A stretch of DNA of 64,000 nt from Nymphaea colorata (taxonomy: Eukaryota; Streptophyta; Magnoliopsida; Nymphaeales; Nymphaeaceae). The notes below the pieces were generated by a model. That model was not told the origin of the DNA. It saw nothing but the letters and a program-made list of their open reading frames with translations, and made no database searches. Location of the stretch: assembly GCF_008831285.2 (NCBI RefSeq), contig NC_045145.1, positions 18,802,040 through 18,866,039 of the forward strand, in the 5' to 3' direction. Shown piece by piece: positions 22,905-35,715 of this stretch. A program made the position numbers and the translations under genes. How positions within the stretch are numbered: position 1 is the first letter of the stretch; each line of letters starts with the position of its first letter.

Positions 22905-24344
22905 ACGAGTTTCCGTCAGATGTGAAGAAGTTCGTTGGCCTTTCTTGTAGTAGACAATGATCGGGCTTGCCATCCTAGATGTTTCTGCTTTACATTCAAA
23001 TAAGTGTTGGGTCTTATGAAAAGCGGCAAACTTGAGTCCTTTAATCCACTCTAGAAAGGGGTCTTGGATTGTGCTCTCAATACAATTACTTTCCATTGGG
23101 CTCTCACCACTGGTTTTGTGAAAGAACACAACATTTTGTCAAGATGAAGGTGATAGGGGTCTCTGAAATGGATTCTCCAATCACTGAAAGTGGTCAAATG
23201 GGTAAACATGAAAAGATGAAAACAAGAAGTGAAAGTTGCCAATCTCCCTTGCTAGGTTTTAGGATTGCTTTGGTTCGTGGGTATGCACTTCAACTCCAGT
23301 GTTTTGCGTGCTACCATTTATAGTTCAAACGAGCATATATAATATTCAACTTGAGTGTTATACATGTCACCGACATCTATAGGGATCAAATTGATGAGAC
23401 ATTAAAGAAAGCGACACAACAGGCGAATCTGGTTATATGCATCACATTGGTGCATGAATTTTAGTGCACCAACATGATTAATGACTAAAATACCCTTAGT
23501 TCACCCTTGAAAAAAACTTTTTATTAAAATGAAAATGAAAGAAAGTAAAATGACTATAGAGGATATTTCTTTTTTAACAAATTACCAAAATATCTTTTCC
23601 TTTTACTTTGTACAAAGCGCACGGCGCATGCAACTTTCTCTCCTCAACAGGTAGCGGGACAGGAGAGAAAAGGGAGGGAAGGAGAATAAAGGGGTTAAAT
23701 ATCAACCAAGCTGATCCTCGGCATTGGCAAATTTTTATCTTGCGGTTACCATTTCCTTGTCACCAAATTTTCACTTTCAAGATTAGCTTTGGCTTATAAA
23801 TTTTTTTAAGAAAAAAAAACGCCTTTCTATGATTTTCTGATCGAATTGAGGCCGATGGAGACGAACGCCACATTCTCCGAATAATTAACGGACCTTCCAT
23901 CAAACCTTGTGTTTGCAGCGCGGCTTACAATCACCGTGATCACGTCAACTTTTTAATCCACTAACAATGAGCCGTCAACGACAAGTCCAACTACTTGACA
24001 ACCTTGCTTAGCATAAAAGCATTTTTGGAACTCCCGTCCATTCGTATCAGACCCTTGATTCTTGAATAGTTCTCCGTCGATTTTTTGGGTGAGCGGGAGG
24101 TGAACCCCCACCGCCCAAGCAAGACCCGAAGGTCCCCCCATTTTCCATGTCTTCGGGGTTCTAGGCTGCGTCGGTGTTAGCAATAGCAGCGGTGCACCCT
24201 TCAGCTTGGATGTCGCGCCCTACCGCCTTAAGACACAGGAACATAGTGCCCACGAAAATCGAATTAGGAACTTGCCTTAATACATGCCCCTAGCTCGACC
24301 AGCTACGCTATGCCCCTTGAGGCGAAGAGTTCTGCGTCGATTAT
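22905..24344 (-). pseudogene. FAR remnant F: exons 7, 6 (part) and 3, interrupted by a SINE
   Basis: 22905-22974 is FAR exon 7 (minus: MASPIIVYYKKGQR, acceptor CTAG). 23034-23085 is the end of exon 6 (STIQDPFLEWIKGLK). 23894-24344 is exon 3, ending AANTRFDG, split by a SINE at 24083-24323. Frame breaks are present. Its closest relative is remnant D2 (7019-8274), which lacks the SINE. Confidence 0.7.
24083..24323 (-). mobile_element. tRNA-derived SINE with about 19-bp target duplication
   Basis: On the minus strand the element begins near GGGGCATAGCGTAGCTGG. It contains a pol III A-box-like word TAGCGTAGCTGG (24299-24310) and a B-box-like word AATTCGATTTT (24255-24265), and it ends in CACCC plus a short A-run. 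Flanking direct repeats are GAATAGTTCTCCGTCGATT (24064-24082) and GAAGAGTTCTGCGTCGATT (24324-24342), 17 of 19 identical. The paralogous site at about 8256-8276 has a single copy of this sequence and no insert, so it is a natural empty site. The A and B boxes are my reading; the insertion itself is certain. Confidence 0.82.
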
Positions 24345-25075
24345 CTAGTTAAAGAACAAAAGGTTCCATCAATTTCTCTCAATGGAAATGCAAGAAAGTT
24401 GTCACAATTTGGGTTATCCTGTGCTGCTGGCAAATATTTTGGTTTTCTCTGCCCTTCCTGCTGCTCATCTTGTCTCGATCTCATGTCTCATTTTGTCTTT
24501 GCCCTTGGATTGCGCAGCGGTCTCCTGGTACTCTCTCAACGAATGCAAGGGATGGAGCCCGACCTCCAGTACTAGGGTTGCTGTGGAACCGTGTTGGGTC
24601 TCTATTTACCGCACAATTTTGCATAAAATGTCAATCATTGTTTACAGAAAACACATTTGAAAAAAAAAAAGAACACATATAATACTCAAAAATAAGTCAA
24701 CTGTATAAAATGGTAATTAGATGCATCTTTTTTAAAAAAAAGTTAAAAAATTAAAAAAATGTGAAAATAACGCGTATAATACGTGTTTTGGCGCTTTTTG
24801 TATTTTCTTATTAATTTTTTTTATAGTTTTAGGATTTATTAAATTTTTTAAAATTTTGTTAGATTTTCACGAAATATATAAATTTCTCACTGTACAATAC
24901 TCAAACACAATATATATAACAAAGATGCATAAAATTACACAAAGGCACTCTACATATAAGCAATCAGAGACATATGAAAACAAATAGACATAATGTATAT
25001 ATATATATATAAGGCATTTTTTTTATCCCTCTATGCCCATCTTTTGATGACTTTAAGATCAGCTATATATTTCGC
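24345..25075. other. Intergenic between FAR remnant F and copy C
   Basis: Matches 8275-8745 with an extra segment of about 300 bp at 24640-24930 that is AT-rich and lacks features I can name. A (TA)n run lies at about 24996-25012. Confidence 0.45.
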
Positions 25076-27883
25076 TCAAGCATAGCCACGAATGACATGC
25101 TTCCGAAGGCCATGAAGGTGCTCGTTGACAATGTAATCCCTCCATTCGATCGCTGCCACATCAAATGTGAAGTTCATTATCTCCTCTCGAGACATTTCCT
25201 TCATCAATTTTTTGTCATTGGCGATATCAAACCTGCAATTCATCAATCATATGAAAATCCACTTTTTCCATTTTAATTATTGCAGTGAAAGAAGCATGTA
25301 GTGGTTCATACATATGTGTGAGTGAGTGGATTGATTTACTTGAACACCTTACCTTCCTTTGTAACTTGTCTATGGCGCGTATGCCATCGATAACTTTTTT
25401 AACATCATGTTCGTGCCCTTCACTTCTTTTGAGCTACCATTCCTCTCAGCTGACAAATGTGAAGATATGGCTGCCAGTGTGTCGAAGAGCTTCACCCTCT
25501 CCACTCGAACCGCTTTTCCTTGTGAATCAATGAAAGGAAAGGAGTGATAGTGCTCATAACAGTGTTCAAACAGCTCATCCCATCGTAAGGGGTTTATGGA
25601 ACTTGTTCCGGTGTGATAAATGTTCAGCCCTGCAACACCTGACGATCCATGCCTTGCTATTGCAGCCAAGATTGCGTTTACGACCATGTCTGCAGGCACC
25701 TAAAATGATTACATATACAACCTGAACATTAGTTTTGTGCCAAGTTGAAAGAGAGAGAGATCAGAGAGAGAGATGGGTACCAAGTCAGCAATCGTTTCTC
25801 CTCCTGCCGTGAAGAAGTTCAGTCGGCCTTTCCCGTAGTAGACCATAATCGGGTCTAGCATCCTAGAAGGCCGAGAGAATGCTTTATTTTACATACATAG
25901 CTATGGAAATATTTCCATAAGTGGAGGAGACATCTTATCTTACCTGAGTCCTTGAATCCACCCTGGGAATGGGTCTTGGATTGTGCTTCCAACAATGCTG
26001 GGCCGAACAATTATTGTTGGGATGTCGTTGGACATGGTTCCGATCACCATCTCTCCCATTGCTTTTGTGAAGGAATAAACATTATCCCAACCATGGACAT
26101 TTGCCCTGCTCCATCCACCAAACCCTTGATGCTTAGAAACCGAGTGGGAGAGGGGAGAGAAAGAGAGGGACAGGCATGCATGACCGTTTTCGTTACCTTT
26201 TGAGGCCCAAATCTTTCATTCTTGGAGTTGCCATGCTTTCTTCTAACCCTTTCAGAGTGTCGTCTATCATCTTGACTTCTTCTCGAATATCCAAGATGGG
26301 TGGAGTTTCTTCAGATTGTGTTGCCATGGCTTCCTCCCGTGCTAAGCTATCCCCAAATATGAACGGCCTTTCCTTTATCAGTCCAATTCTCGCTCCATGT
26401 ACATAAGCTGGAATGTGAATAAGAATTAGAATTAAGTCTGAGAGGAAAATATTTGGTTCCCCAATATGCACACACCCTGTTGCTGCCGAAGTTGGAGGGC
26501 ATGTATTCTGTGAAAATAATTGAAATGGTATTGCTGTAGATTGTGTTCAACCCATTTACACCCTCGCTATATAGCTACGCAGAATGTTCAATAACAGATC
26601 AGAGTTGTAGTACAACCTGTGGAGACATGCAGGAAGACCTGAAGTTTCCTGCATCTTCTTGCGAGCTTTACAAGCCTGGACATGCCATTTGTGTTTGTAC
26701 TCATAGCAACATCATACCTGTGTGTTCAGTTAAAGTTTTAGATGAAACAGAGAAAAAATTGAGGAGCAGATAGATATTCATGAACGCCACACGTATTCTG
26801 CAAAGTACTGACCTTTCATCAAACCTTGTGTTTGCAGCGCAACTTATAATTAGGTGAACTTGGTCTTCAATAACCTTTTCGATCTTTTCCTCCATTCCCA
26901 ATGAGTCCTCTTCGAGATGTCCAGCTACCGGGATCAGCTTGCTCAGCATAAAAGCTTCGTAAGAACTCCCGTGGATTCGCTTCAAACACTTGAAGAGTTT
27001 AGCATTGATTATCTAGTTAAAGAACGAAAGGTTCCATCAGTTTCCGTGAATGCATATGCCAGATCCTCACGATGTGGTCAACTAATGCTGCTGGCAAAGA
27101 GAATGAAGACAGAGATGACGGTGGCAGAAATTTTATATATAGATCTAACGGGCACAAGCGACTAGTTCAGTTGGAGCAAATTAATACCATCATCAAGCCA
27201 ACAAATATAATGGCTGTGTCTCTCTAAACTGAGTAATATTCGGCATTAAGCTGTAAATGCGAAGGTGGGAACGTGAGCATGCAGACAAAAAAGAACATAC
27301 TTCCTTTTTTAGTCTTTCAATCACAGCCTCGTGGTTTGGACCTTGAATTAGAAGAAAAAGCTTGCCAACGTCAGGCTGACTCCGGAGTATCTTCTCTATA
27401 AGCACTGCATCACATCCAGTTGCTAATTATTTCTTAATGGCAAGGTGCACGTAGAGCAAGTTCTGTAGAAAAGCTAATGATAACCAAGTTCTTGAATGCG
27501 AGAGTTATACGTTTTCCAAGAAATCCGGTCGTCCCTGTGATAAGCATGTTCTTATTTCTGAGGAAGGACACAATTCCAAGACCACAGCCATCCGCTTCTT
27601 CAGCCAAAGCGCTCTCGTTCTGCGTCAAAGGTGCAGCCCTCGTCGCCACCGAAGCTCTTTTCGATCCCGACGGCCACTTTCCGGCATCAACCATGCTCAC
27701 CGTGGAAGTCGGTTCTGAGCTTTTGACTGGGAAGAAAGATTTGGACATGGCGCATGAAGGCAGCTGGTGTGGTGTAGTGGACGATGGGAGAGGGAGAATG
27801 ACGACGGAAGGCCTTTGCTTAGTTGTTAGGCAAGCATTCGTTGGGAGAGAAGACATGAAAGGAAGATGGCCTAAGCTGAACAT
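25076..27883 (-). CDS. Fatty acyl-CoA reductase copy C (MS2/FAR2 type), nine exons, premature stop in exon 8
   Basis: Alcohol-forming fatty acyl-CoA reductase, probably plastid-targeted. Exons (minus): 27883..27511, 27404..27301, 27012..26813, 26717..26617, 26407..26197, 26105..25944, 25862..25781, 25699..25353 and 25232..25076. All introns are GT-AG and phases agree. The full reading would be 579 codons, but an in-frame TAG at 25372..25370 (codon 521) removes the last 58 residues of the FAR_C domain. Before that it is open: a leader of about 100 residues, TGTTGFLGK at 116-124, LHVST, and the catalytic pair Y340/K344 in YSFTK. The ATG at 27883 is used because the frame upstream has only a GTG. 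A good TATA box lies about 100 bp upstream. Truncated protein or pseudogene cannot be decided from sequence. Confidence 0.85.
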
Positions 27884-27983
27884 GATGATGAGGAAGATCA
27901 CGAAGCAAATTGCAGAAGAAAGATTTACAGCGAGAATCTGTGAGGGAGCCTTGATTGGATGAAGGGTTTTGAGGTCTTTGTTG

Positions 27984-27992
27984 TTTTATATA
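27984..27992 (-). promoter_or_regulatory. TATA box of FAR copy C
   Basis: TATATAAAA on the minus strand, about 100 bp upstream of the ATG at 27883. The aligned positions in copies A and B read CTATAAGAA, a weaker match. Confidence 0.6.
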
Positions 27993-30900
27993 ACTTTCTG
28001 AGTTTTTTTTTTTTTCTTTTTTGTTCTTCAGCAACTTTAATTTTTGGTCTCCCTTCAAACTCCACGAAGGCTTTCTAATATCAACGGTTGACAACTCACC
28101 ACGTGTCCTTTCTTGGAATCTTTGCAGCGGAAGGACGTCTGCCGTAGGCTCTATGCTTCACGTGCCCTTTGGTGTTAAATTTGCTCCACGTCATTTTACC
28201 GTGGTAACTTATTAAATTTTAATTTTGTTCAATGAAATCTTTTCATTTAGAAATCAGTTTCTTTACAATTTATTCTCGTAATCGGTTTTCAGGTTTCTGT
28301 TGTGTTATATAACATTCAGAGTTAAAGAAAAAAGTATGTATCGTATCCCCACGTCCAATCAGGCACATCTAGCTCAAGGATGATGTATCAAAACTTGGAT
28401 TGAAAATCAATCCATTGTCATAAAAAACGAGTCGACCCTAAACCGAATCAGATCATCTCTGGCCCTTCTTAATTCCAACTACTGATTAACAAGTTTCTTT
28501 ATTGCGGAAATTAACGCACGATGGATGAACGGCACTCAAGATTGAAAACGGCACACGTTCATTCAATGCAGAAATTCAAATTCTACTTATTTTTGACTGG
28601 TCGGTGTATGTTTTATCAGATACCAGTTATTTTCTCGAGTCGGTGGTTTAAGTGGGATCGATTCAATCAGAAAGTCCACATGTCAATTACTTATGTTATT
28701 TAATGTCAACAATAATTGTAACGAATATTGTTTTTTTTTTTTTTTTGGGAAAAATAATTAATTTTCGTGACGTGTTGAGTTGCTAGTAAATATTTTAATA
28801 AAACAATCTAAAGCTAAATCTTCGTTCCGTTTGTATTCACTTGAATCTTAAACAGAAGAAGTGAAAAGAAAACTTAAGGAGACGGAAAGTTAAAGAGTCT
28901 CCCACTGGTTTATTAGGCGCTTTTATGAAGCGTCCTTGTTCCCCAAAACTATGTGCTTGAGAGACAAACCTCCACATGTAATGTTAGCAGAAGAGGAAGA
29001 AGCTGATGTATTATTAAATGATGAGATAATACATTTGAAGCGGGAAGCGGGAAGCGGATTCTGCAGAGGGGAAGCGGGTTTTGTTGGTAACTGTGGGCTG
29101 AGCGAAGGGGGGCTGCGAGAGCGAGCTGCCGAAGGATCCGGGTCGGGCCCCACCCCCAGCGCATTGAGATCTGGATATGGTTGTCTGGACTGACCAAGTT
29201 CCATCGAGAGACCCGCCAGAAAGGGTCCCAATTTCCGGTGGGCTTCCAAACCCTCGGTCCCGTACGCCTCAGTTGACCTGAGGAGTCGGATCTCGGATCA
29301 GATCATAATCCAAAACATGTATCTTTTCAAAAAGAAAAGAAGGTTAACGATTTATCGTTTTTTAAAAACTTGAAAGCCTTTCATTTTGTTTTTTAACAAA
29401 AAAATGCACTTTTTAATTTAGATAATCTGCTTAGACAGTGCCTACAAAAATCAAAACTGGACATTCAGATGGATTTGGATCCAAGCTCCGCCTGACTTCC
29501 GGAAAGCAAAATCCAGATCCAACAGTAGTAGGATCCATCGCTCTCACTGAACGACGCTTGTCAGCTTCCAGACTCGCGGCCACCTAAAACGCTGGATTCG
29601 GTGGAAACGCCCAATCATGTTTCTCTTTTGGAAAATTCTCCACCTAAAACCGCGGAAAATTCCTATATATTTTGTTCAAAATCTCCTTTGATATTTTTAA
29701 ACAAAAAGTGGATCTCAGATCCACCTTTTTATAAAATCATAATTGCCTCTAAAATACTTATAAATTTAAGAACCATGGATTTCAGATCAGGCCCATCGCT
29801 CCCCATCCATTTTTAAACCAAATCTTTTATCAATGTAAAACGATAAAAATAAAAACTCCAAGTGTTAGATCATTGATGAACCATGGATGTCAGAGCTCGT
29901 TGGATGTCGTCTCAGATCTTTCTAAAGAAAAACATTTACCGTCAGTTTTGGCTCCCTTCAAACTTCGAAAAGACAAAGTTCATGTTACTAAAATAATATT
30001 AAAAGATCTCGAGAAAATTCCAATATAATGATAATACCGGACCCACATCGTCGAATCAGGGGGTGCAATAACAATTAAATGGCGAATGAAAGGAAAAGTG
30101 AGAAACTACAAAATCATATCCTACGCCCGTCTTTGTGGCCGTATGAGTCTATGTGCCCTGAATCGGGATGCGCGGGAGATGTATCCGGTAAGCGGGCAGT
30201 CCACTGGCTGATTTGGATAGACTTTTATCTGCACATAACATAATGTCTCCTGCCAAACATTGTAATTTTTAAATTTTACAACAGTTATTGATCAAATAGC
30301 AAAAAGTGCAGAATACATCCAAAAACCTGATTTTGTAGGAAGAAGTTCAGTTTTCCATGTGCCATTCAAATTTTTTTTAAAAATATAACTTATTAAAAAA
30401 CTTAGGTTTTATAAAATCTAGTTTTTACAAAACTAGATAAAAAGAAGGAGGTGTTTGGATCCTCCAAACGCCGGCTTAACTATTCAAGGATGAGTTGCCT
30501 CCGGCATTCGAGGCGCGTTCGAGTGACTCGGGATACCAAGATTTTGACAAAGTGCGGCTTTTGTGCGCATCGTTCACACGCTAACTCAGAAATATCCTTT
30601 GCTTTTCAAATGGTTTAGCTGTTACGTGACGAAGAAAAGTTTGCAAGTTGTTCAGTCAAATCGAGGAGGATTGCTCTTGACCAGACTTACTTGAAATGGG
30701 AATCGCATTTCCAGCGAAGATGGAAAACCAGTCCCCATCTCTCGGAGGGCGTTCTCTAATTTCCTGGCGAAAAGGAGTTCGACGTCTTCGATTTTTCCAT
30801 CTCTTCGAGCTCCTCCAAATTCTAACGCAGGAATTCATCTTCTGTTCTCCTAAAACCCAGATATGAAATATTCGGTTATAACATTTCGAGATAAAAGGAT

Positions 30901-31444
30901 TTCATTTCACCTCTGGTTATCGGCCGCTGATCGTCGGCGACATCCACGGCGCGATGAAAATGAACCATCGTTCACCGGAAGGAAGGAAATAACATAAAAA
31001 AAAAAAAAAACCGCCGGTATTCCAGTAAAACCTCCTCCCATGCTTTCCCACGAGCCCGCCCGTCTCGAGAAATCTAGGGGCCGAAGTATCTGACCGCGCT
31101 TTCGAACCGAGTCGTACTGTCTGCTTTCTTTTCTTCGTTCATGAATCATGGTAGCTTCCTTTTCTCTGCCCCCTTTTACTTTTCTTCCAGTGAGGGAAAC
31201 TAATAACACCAGGTCAAGCAAAGAATATCCTTCGGAACCAAGAAAATGGCGGTTCACCGCGTCCTTAATCCCCGCTTGACCCTACACAGTCACCGAAACG
31301 ACCTGACCGTCGCATTGATGGCATCACGTCAAAAGAATAGAAGAAGAGAGAGGCTTCATAGTCATAGAGGGGAAGTGGAAGGTGGGGTTTGTGCTCCGGC
31401 TCCGCCACTCCCTGGTCCGAAGTCCAGGGATCCGAACCTTCTGG
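27993..31444. other. Intergenic between FAR array and glutamate decarboxylase
   Basis: 3.4 kb without a gene I can recognise. 28923-29249 is GC-rich and open on both strands (108 codons on the minus strand, Ser/Pro-rich; 85 on the plus strand), which more likely reflects composition than coding. 30640-31200 is also moderately GC-rich with short open frames and no family match. The last 200 bp are the GAD promoter. Confidence 0.4.
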
Positions 31445-31451
31445 TATAAAA
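31445..31451 (+). promoter_or_regulatory. TATA box of glutamate decarboxylase gene
   Basis: TATAAAA 117 bp upstream of the ATG at 31562. The leader between them has no upstream ATG. Confidence 0.7.
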
Positions 31452-31561
31452 CCGCCCCCACCTCCGATTCCTCTGCACATCCCAAATTCGCCATTGCCCT
31501 TTTAGCGATCGAGTTCTCTCCCTTTCTCATTCCCTCACCGGAAAACCGCTAAGTGAGGACA

Positions 31562-34500
31562 ATGGTTTTATCCAAAACCTTTTCGGAGTCGGACGTCTCC
31601 ATCCATTCTACCTTCGCCTCACGATATGTCCGAACATCGCTGCCGAGGTCTGTATGTCTTCTTGTGTCTGTAATCTACATGTCTTCGCGTGATTGAGAGA
31701 TGGGGAAAGTTTCTGAATCTCGAAAACGTTTGCAGGTTCAGGATGCCGGAGAACTCGATACCCAAGGAGGCGGCGTACCAGATAATCAACGACGAGCTGA
31801 TGTTGGACGGGAACCCGAGGCTGAACCTGGCGTCCTTCGTCACCACCTGGATGGAGCCGGAGTGCGACCGCCTCATCATGTCCTCCATCAACAAGAACTA
31901 CGTCGACATGGACGAGTATCCCGTCACCACTGAGCTTCAGGTACTCATATCGTCACGTCGCCGGCTGAATTCACGATCCCCATTTTCTCTGCTGTTCGTT
32001 CTTTCGCTTTCCCTTTTGCTCCTCTGCACTTTCTGTTATCAAGCCAACGGGAAGATTAAAAAGAGTTTCGTTCTGGAAGAATGCAGGATGTGCCGGCAAA
32101 TGCCAACACCTCTCTCTCACTCCCGGAAAATGTGAAAGCTAGCCCATCGGCTGATGCTAAAGAAGGTTGCTGACTTCTCTGAAGCAGTTACCGGTTCCAT
32201 GGCTTCCGCTAATGAACCGGTTCTGTTCTTTTCTGATGGTTCCACGTTGTGGTCGGGCCCCGGCCTCGGCTCGGTCGCTTCGTAATCGCAACCGAGCTTG
32301 GGGTCCGGCTCGTGGCTTACGCCGCTTGCCTCGAGCCCGACCCAGCAAGTTTCTCACAGAAAAATGGAGCCTCACTATTCGTTTTTTTAATAAGATTAAT
32401 ACAACTATTTTGTTTATCATTTTTTAGACGTATATGGTGAGGAAAAAAGAGAAACTTTTTCTGAAAATCAATCTCCATCTTTTATATAAAAGAGAATTCT
32501 TTTTCTTTTCCTAGTCGGGAAAAAAAAAAAAACTTCTTCTACAGTTCGGGAATCTGTTTCTTGCGAAAGCAAATTGTTTTATGTTGCTTTTTTTTATTTT
32601 GTTTGGAAGAACAACATGGTTATATGTTGGGACAACGTGATTCCAAATATCTTTGAGGCTGTCCTACACGGACGACAAACTATTTTTCTGAAAATTTTAT
32701 TGAAAAGCGCTTCAAAGGGTTGACAGGATAGCAAAACTTGTTTGAGTTTTAATTTTCTTTCCGTTAATCGCTTAAATAACTGAAAAAAGTAGTTAAATAA
32801 AAACGAAGATTAAGTTTAAGCATGTTTTTTTAATCAAAAGTATAATTCCGATTTAAATAATAATAGATGGAAATCATGTGAAAAATGGTGGGGAAAAAGG
32901 TCGAGTTTATTTTCTTTCTAAAGACTTTACCAGGCAAATCAAACACGACTGAAATCATGAGGTAAGTCACCGGTGGATGACTTTTTCGTGTTCAGCGTGC
33001 CACTGGTCCGACTTTGCCAGGTCTCTTGGGAGGAGGCTCTCAACCATTTGACTGAAAATTTGCTAAAAAAAAAACTTTCTTGACCTTTTCAAACACGTTT
33101 AGAAAAATTTTACGAACTAACGGCCTTTAGGATAAAGATTTTTCATTCAACATAGAAATATTATTCTCTGCTCACATGGCTGTGGGGGAAAGGATTCCCT
33201 TCTGACAATGAAGAAGAAAGTAAGAAAGTCGAAGCACTTTTGAAGCCTGACAACACTATCCTAGCACCTGCCTTTGAGTCTTTTTCTTGAAAATTGATCT
33301 CCCTGTGGGTTGGAGGTAGTTTAACATAAAGGAATCTCGAAATGAAGGAAGGTAGATGTAGAACTATTCTTTTATAGATCTATGTATAGAGTGTCCTTCG
33401 TGCCCATTGCAAACGACCCCATAGGAGATTCTGATGTATGGGACACTTTGCCAACTGCGTCTGGATATCGATGTTATGGGACACTCATAAAATGTGTCTA
33501 CTGTCGAACGATGATCCTGCAAGATCTCTTGTGTGGTCTTCTTTTAGAATACCAAGCAAGATCTTCTTGTCCAAATTAACGAACTCAAGTCATAGCCTTG
33601 GTGGCTTCTGGACTTGAGCTCGTGCTTGACCATAGATCTATGTTAGGTACTTAGTATTGTGCTTATTTGAGCAGTTGCAGGAATTGAGTCTAGCTAGCTG
33701 CTGCAGGGAAGGAATGAGGGTAGCTGATCTGAACTCCACACTTTGTATGACCCATTGTTTAAACAAGGATAGATTTGGGCGCTGCAGAATTTCAAATTCA
33801 GGTTGATTAGCAAAAACTTTAGTTCTGAGGTCCGACATGAGATTCTCAATGATCTCAGATAGAGCCAGTTTCACAAAGAAAGCCTTTGAGTGTGAGTGAT
33901 GAATGCGCGTGATGAGAGGGAGGAGGGCTGTTTACTGACGGATGTTGTTGCAGAACCGGTGCGTGAACATGATCGCGCATCTCTTCCACGCGCCGCTGGG
34001 GGAGTCGGAGGCAGCGGTGGGAGTGGGGACGGTGGGCTCGTCGGAGGCCATCATGTTGGCCGGCTTGGCGTTCAAGAGGAAGTGGCAGAACAAGAGGAAG
34101 GCGGAGGGGAAGCCCACCGACCGTCCCAACATCGTCACCGGCGCCAACGTACAGGTGTGCTGGGAGAAATTCGCCCGCTACTTCGAGGTGGAGCTGAAGG
34201 AGGTGAAGCTGAGTGAAGACTGCTATGTCATGGACCCCCACAAAGCGGTGGAGATGGTGGACGAGAACACCATATGCGTCGCCGCCATCCTCGGCTCCAC
34301 ACTCAACGGCGAGTTCGAAGACGTCAAGCTCCTGAACGACCTGCTCGCCGAGAAGAACAAGCTCACTGGGTAAGATCTTGGCGCTACCAACTTAAATTCT
34401 CCCTGTTTTAGAGCAGAGATGGAAATGATGATGGGTAGAACAGAAATTAGTTGAAAATGGTTTTTATCTCCTTTCTTATTTCACTTTTACAATTCAAATC

Positions 34501-35715
34501 TATGCTTTTGATAGATATTGTGTGTGAAAAGGAAAAAAAATCAAGTACTTAACCGAAATCATCTTGAATTGGTTTCCTGTTCTCTCGATCAATCGTTTCC
34601 AATTACCAAACTGAACCTGTAAATGAGATTGAATTGGACAATCTAGTGACTTAACTTGGGGGTCGTTTGGTTTCTCTAGGTGGGATACGCCCATCCATGT
34701 GGACGCAGCCAGCGGTGGCTTCATTGCACCGTTCATCTACCCGGAGCTGGAGTGGGACTTCCGGCTGCCCTTGGTGAAGAGCATCAATGTTAGCGGCCAC
34801 AAGTATGGTCTCGTCTATGCCGGCATCGGCTGGGTCATCTGGAGGGGGAAGGAGGACCTGCCCGAGGAACTCGTCTTCCACATCAACTACCTGGGTGCCG
34901 ACCAACCCACCTTCACTCTCAATTTCTCTAAGGGTATTGAATCAAGGAACTTGCTTCTCTGCTCCCTACTAATACCACCAATGTAACTTGAATGAGAAAT
35001 TAATGGCTCTCAAACTTTTGCAGGATCGAGTCAGGTGATTGCTCAGTATTACCAGCTTATTCGTCTTGGTTTTGAGGTGAGGCTCCCCAAGTGCTTCTGT
35101 TTTCCGTCCTCATGAACTGAGATTCTCTGTCATTTCAAAGGTTGTATTTCTTCTTATTAACTGATGAATAATCTGGTTAACTGAATGGGGAATCAGGGGT
35201 ACCAGAACGTGATGGAGAACTGCCGGGAGAACGCGGTGGTGCTGAAGGAAGGTCTGGAGAGGACGGGGCGCTTCAAGATGGTGTCCAAGGACATGGGTGT
35301 GCCGCTGGTGGCCTTCTCCCTCAAGGACAGCAGCAGGCACGACGAGTTCGAGGTGTCCGAGTACCTCCGCCGCTTCGGCTGGATCGTGCCGGCCTACACC
35401 ATGCCGGCCGACGCGCAGCACGTCACGGTGCTGCGCGTCGTCGTCAGGGAGGACTTCAGCCGCACCCTGGCGGAGCGCCTCGTCATGGACATCGAGAAGG
35501 TGCTCCACGAGCTGGACGCTCTGCCGCCCTCTAAGCCCATCGCTACTGCCGTCACCGGGGTCGACTTCCAAGAGAAGAAGAAGAAGCTCGACGGCAGTAA
35601 CTGTAATGGCAAGGTCCTGGTCAGGAAGAAGTCGGACTTGGAGACTCAGAGGGAGATTACTGACGTCTGGAAGAAGTTCGTCATGCAGAGGAAGATAGCC
35701 AACGGCGTTTGCTAG
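31562..35715 (+). CDS. GAD: Glutamate decarboxylase, calmodulin-binding plant type
   Basis: Cytosolic PLP enzyme that converts L-glutamate to GABA and CO2. Six exons: 31562-31647, 31736-31940, 33954-34369, 34680-34933, 35024-35076 and 35197-35715. All introns are GT-AG, and together they give 1533 nt or 510 residues, close to the usual plant length of about 500. The N-terminus [20 protein letters not shown], the block [17 protein letters not shown], and SGHKYG with the PLP lysine at residue 277 are all family hallmarks. The C-terminus has a basic segment with a tryptophan ([19 protein letters not shown]) that matches the Ca2+/calmodulin-binding autoinhibitory tail of plant GADs. Calcium activation in stress is therefore expected from family knowledge. 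Exons are very GC-rich, especially at third positions, unlike neighbouring genes. No lesion seen. Intron 2 is 2.0 kb. Confidence 0.97.

Noticed and set aside
33855..34241. 128-codon minus-strand ORF
   Set aside because: Antisense to GAD exon 3.
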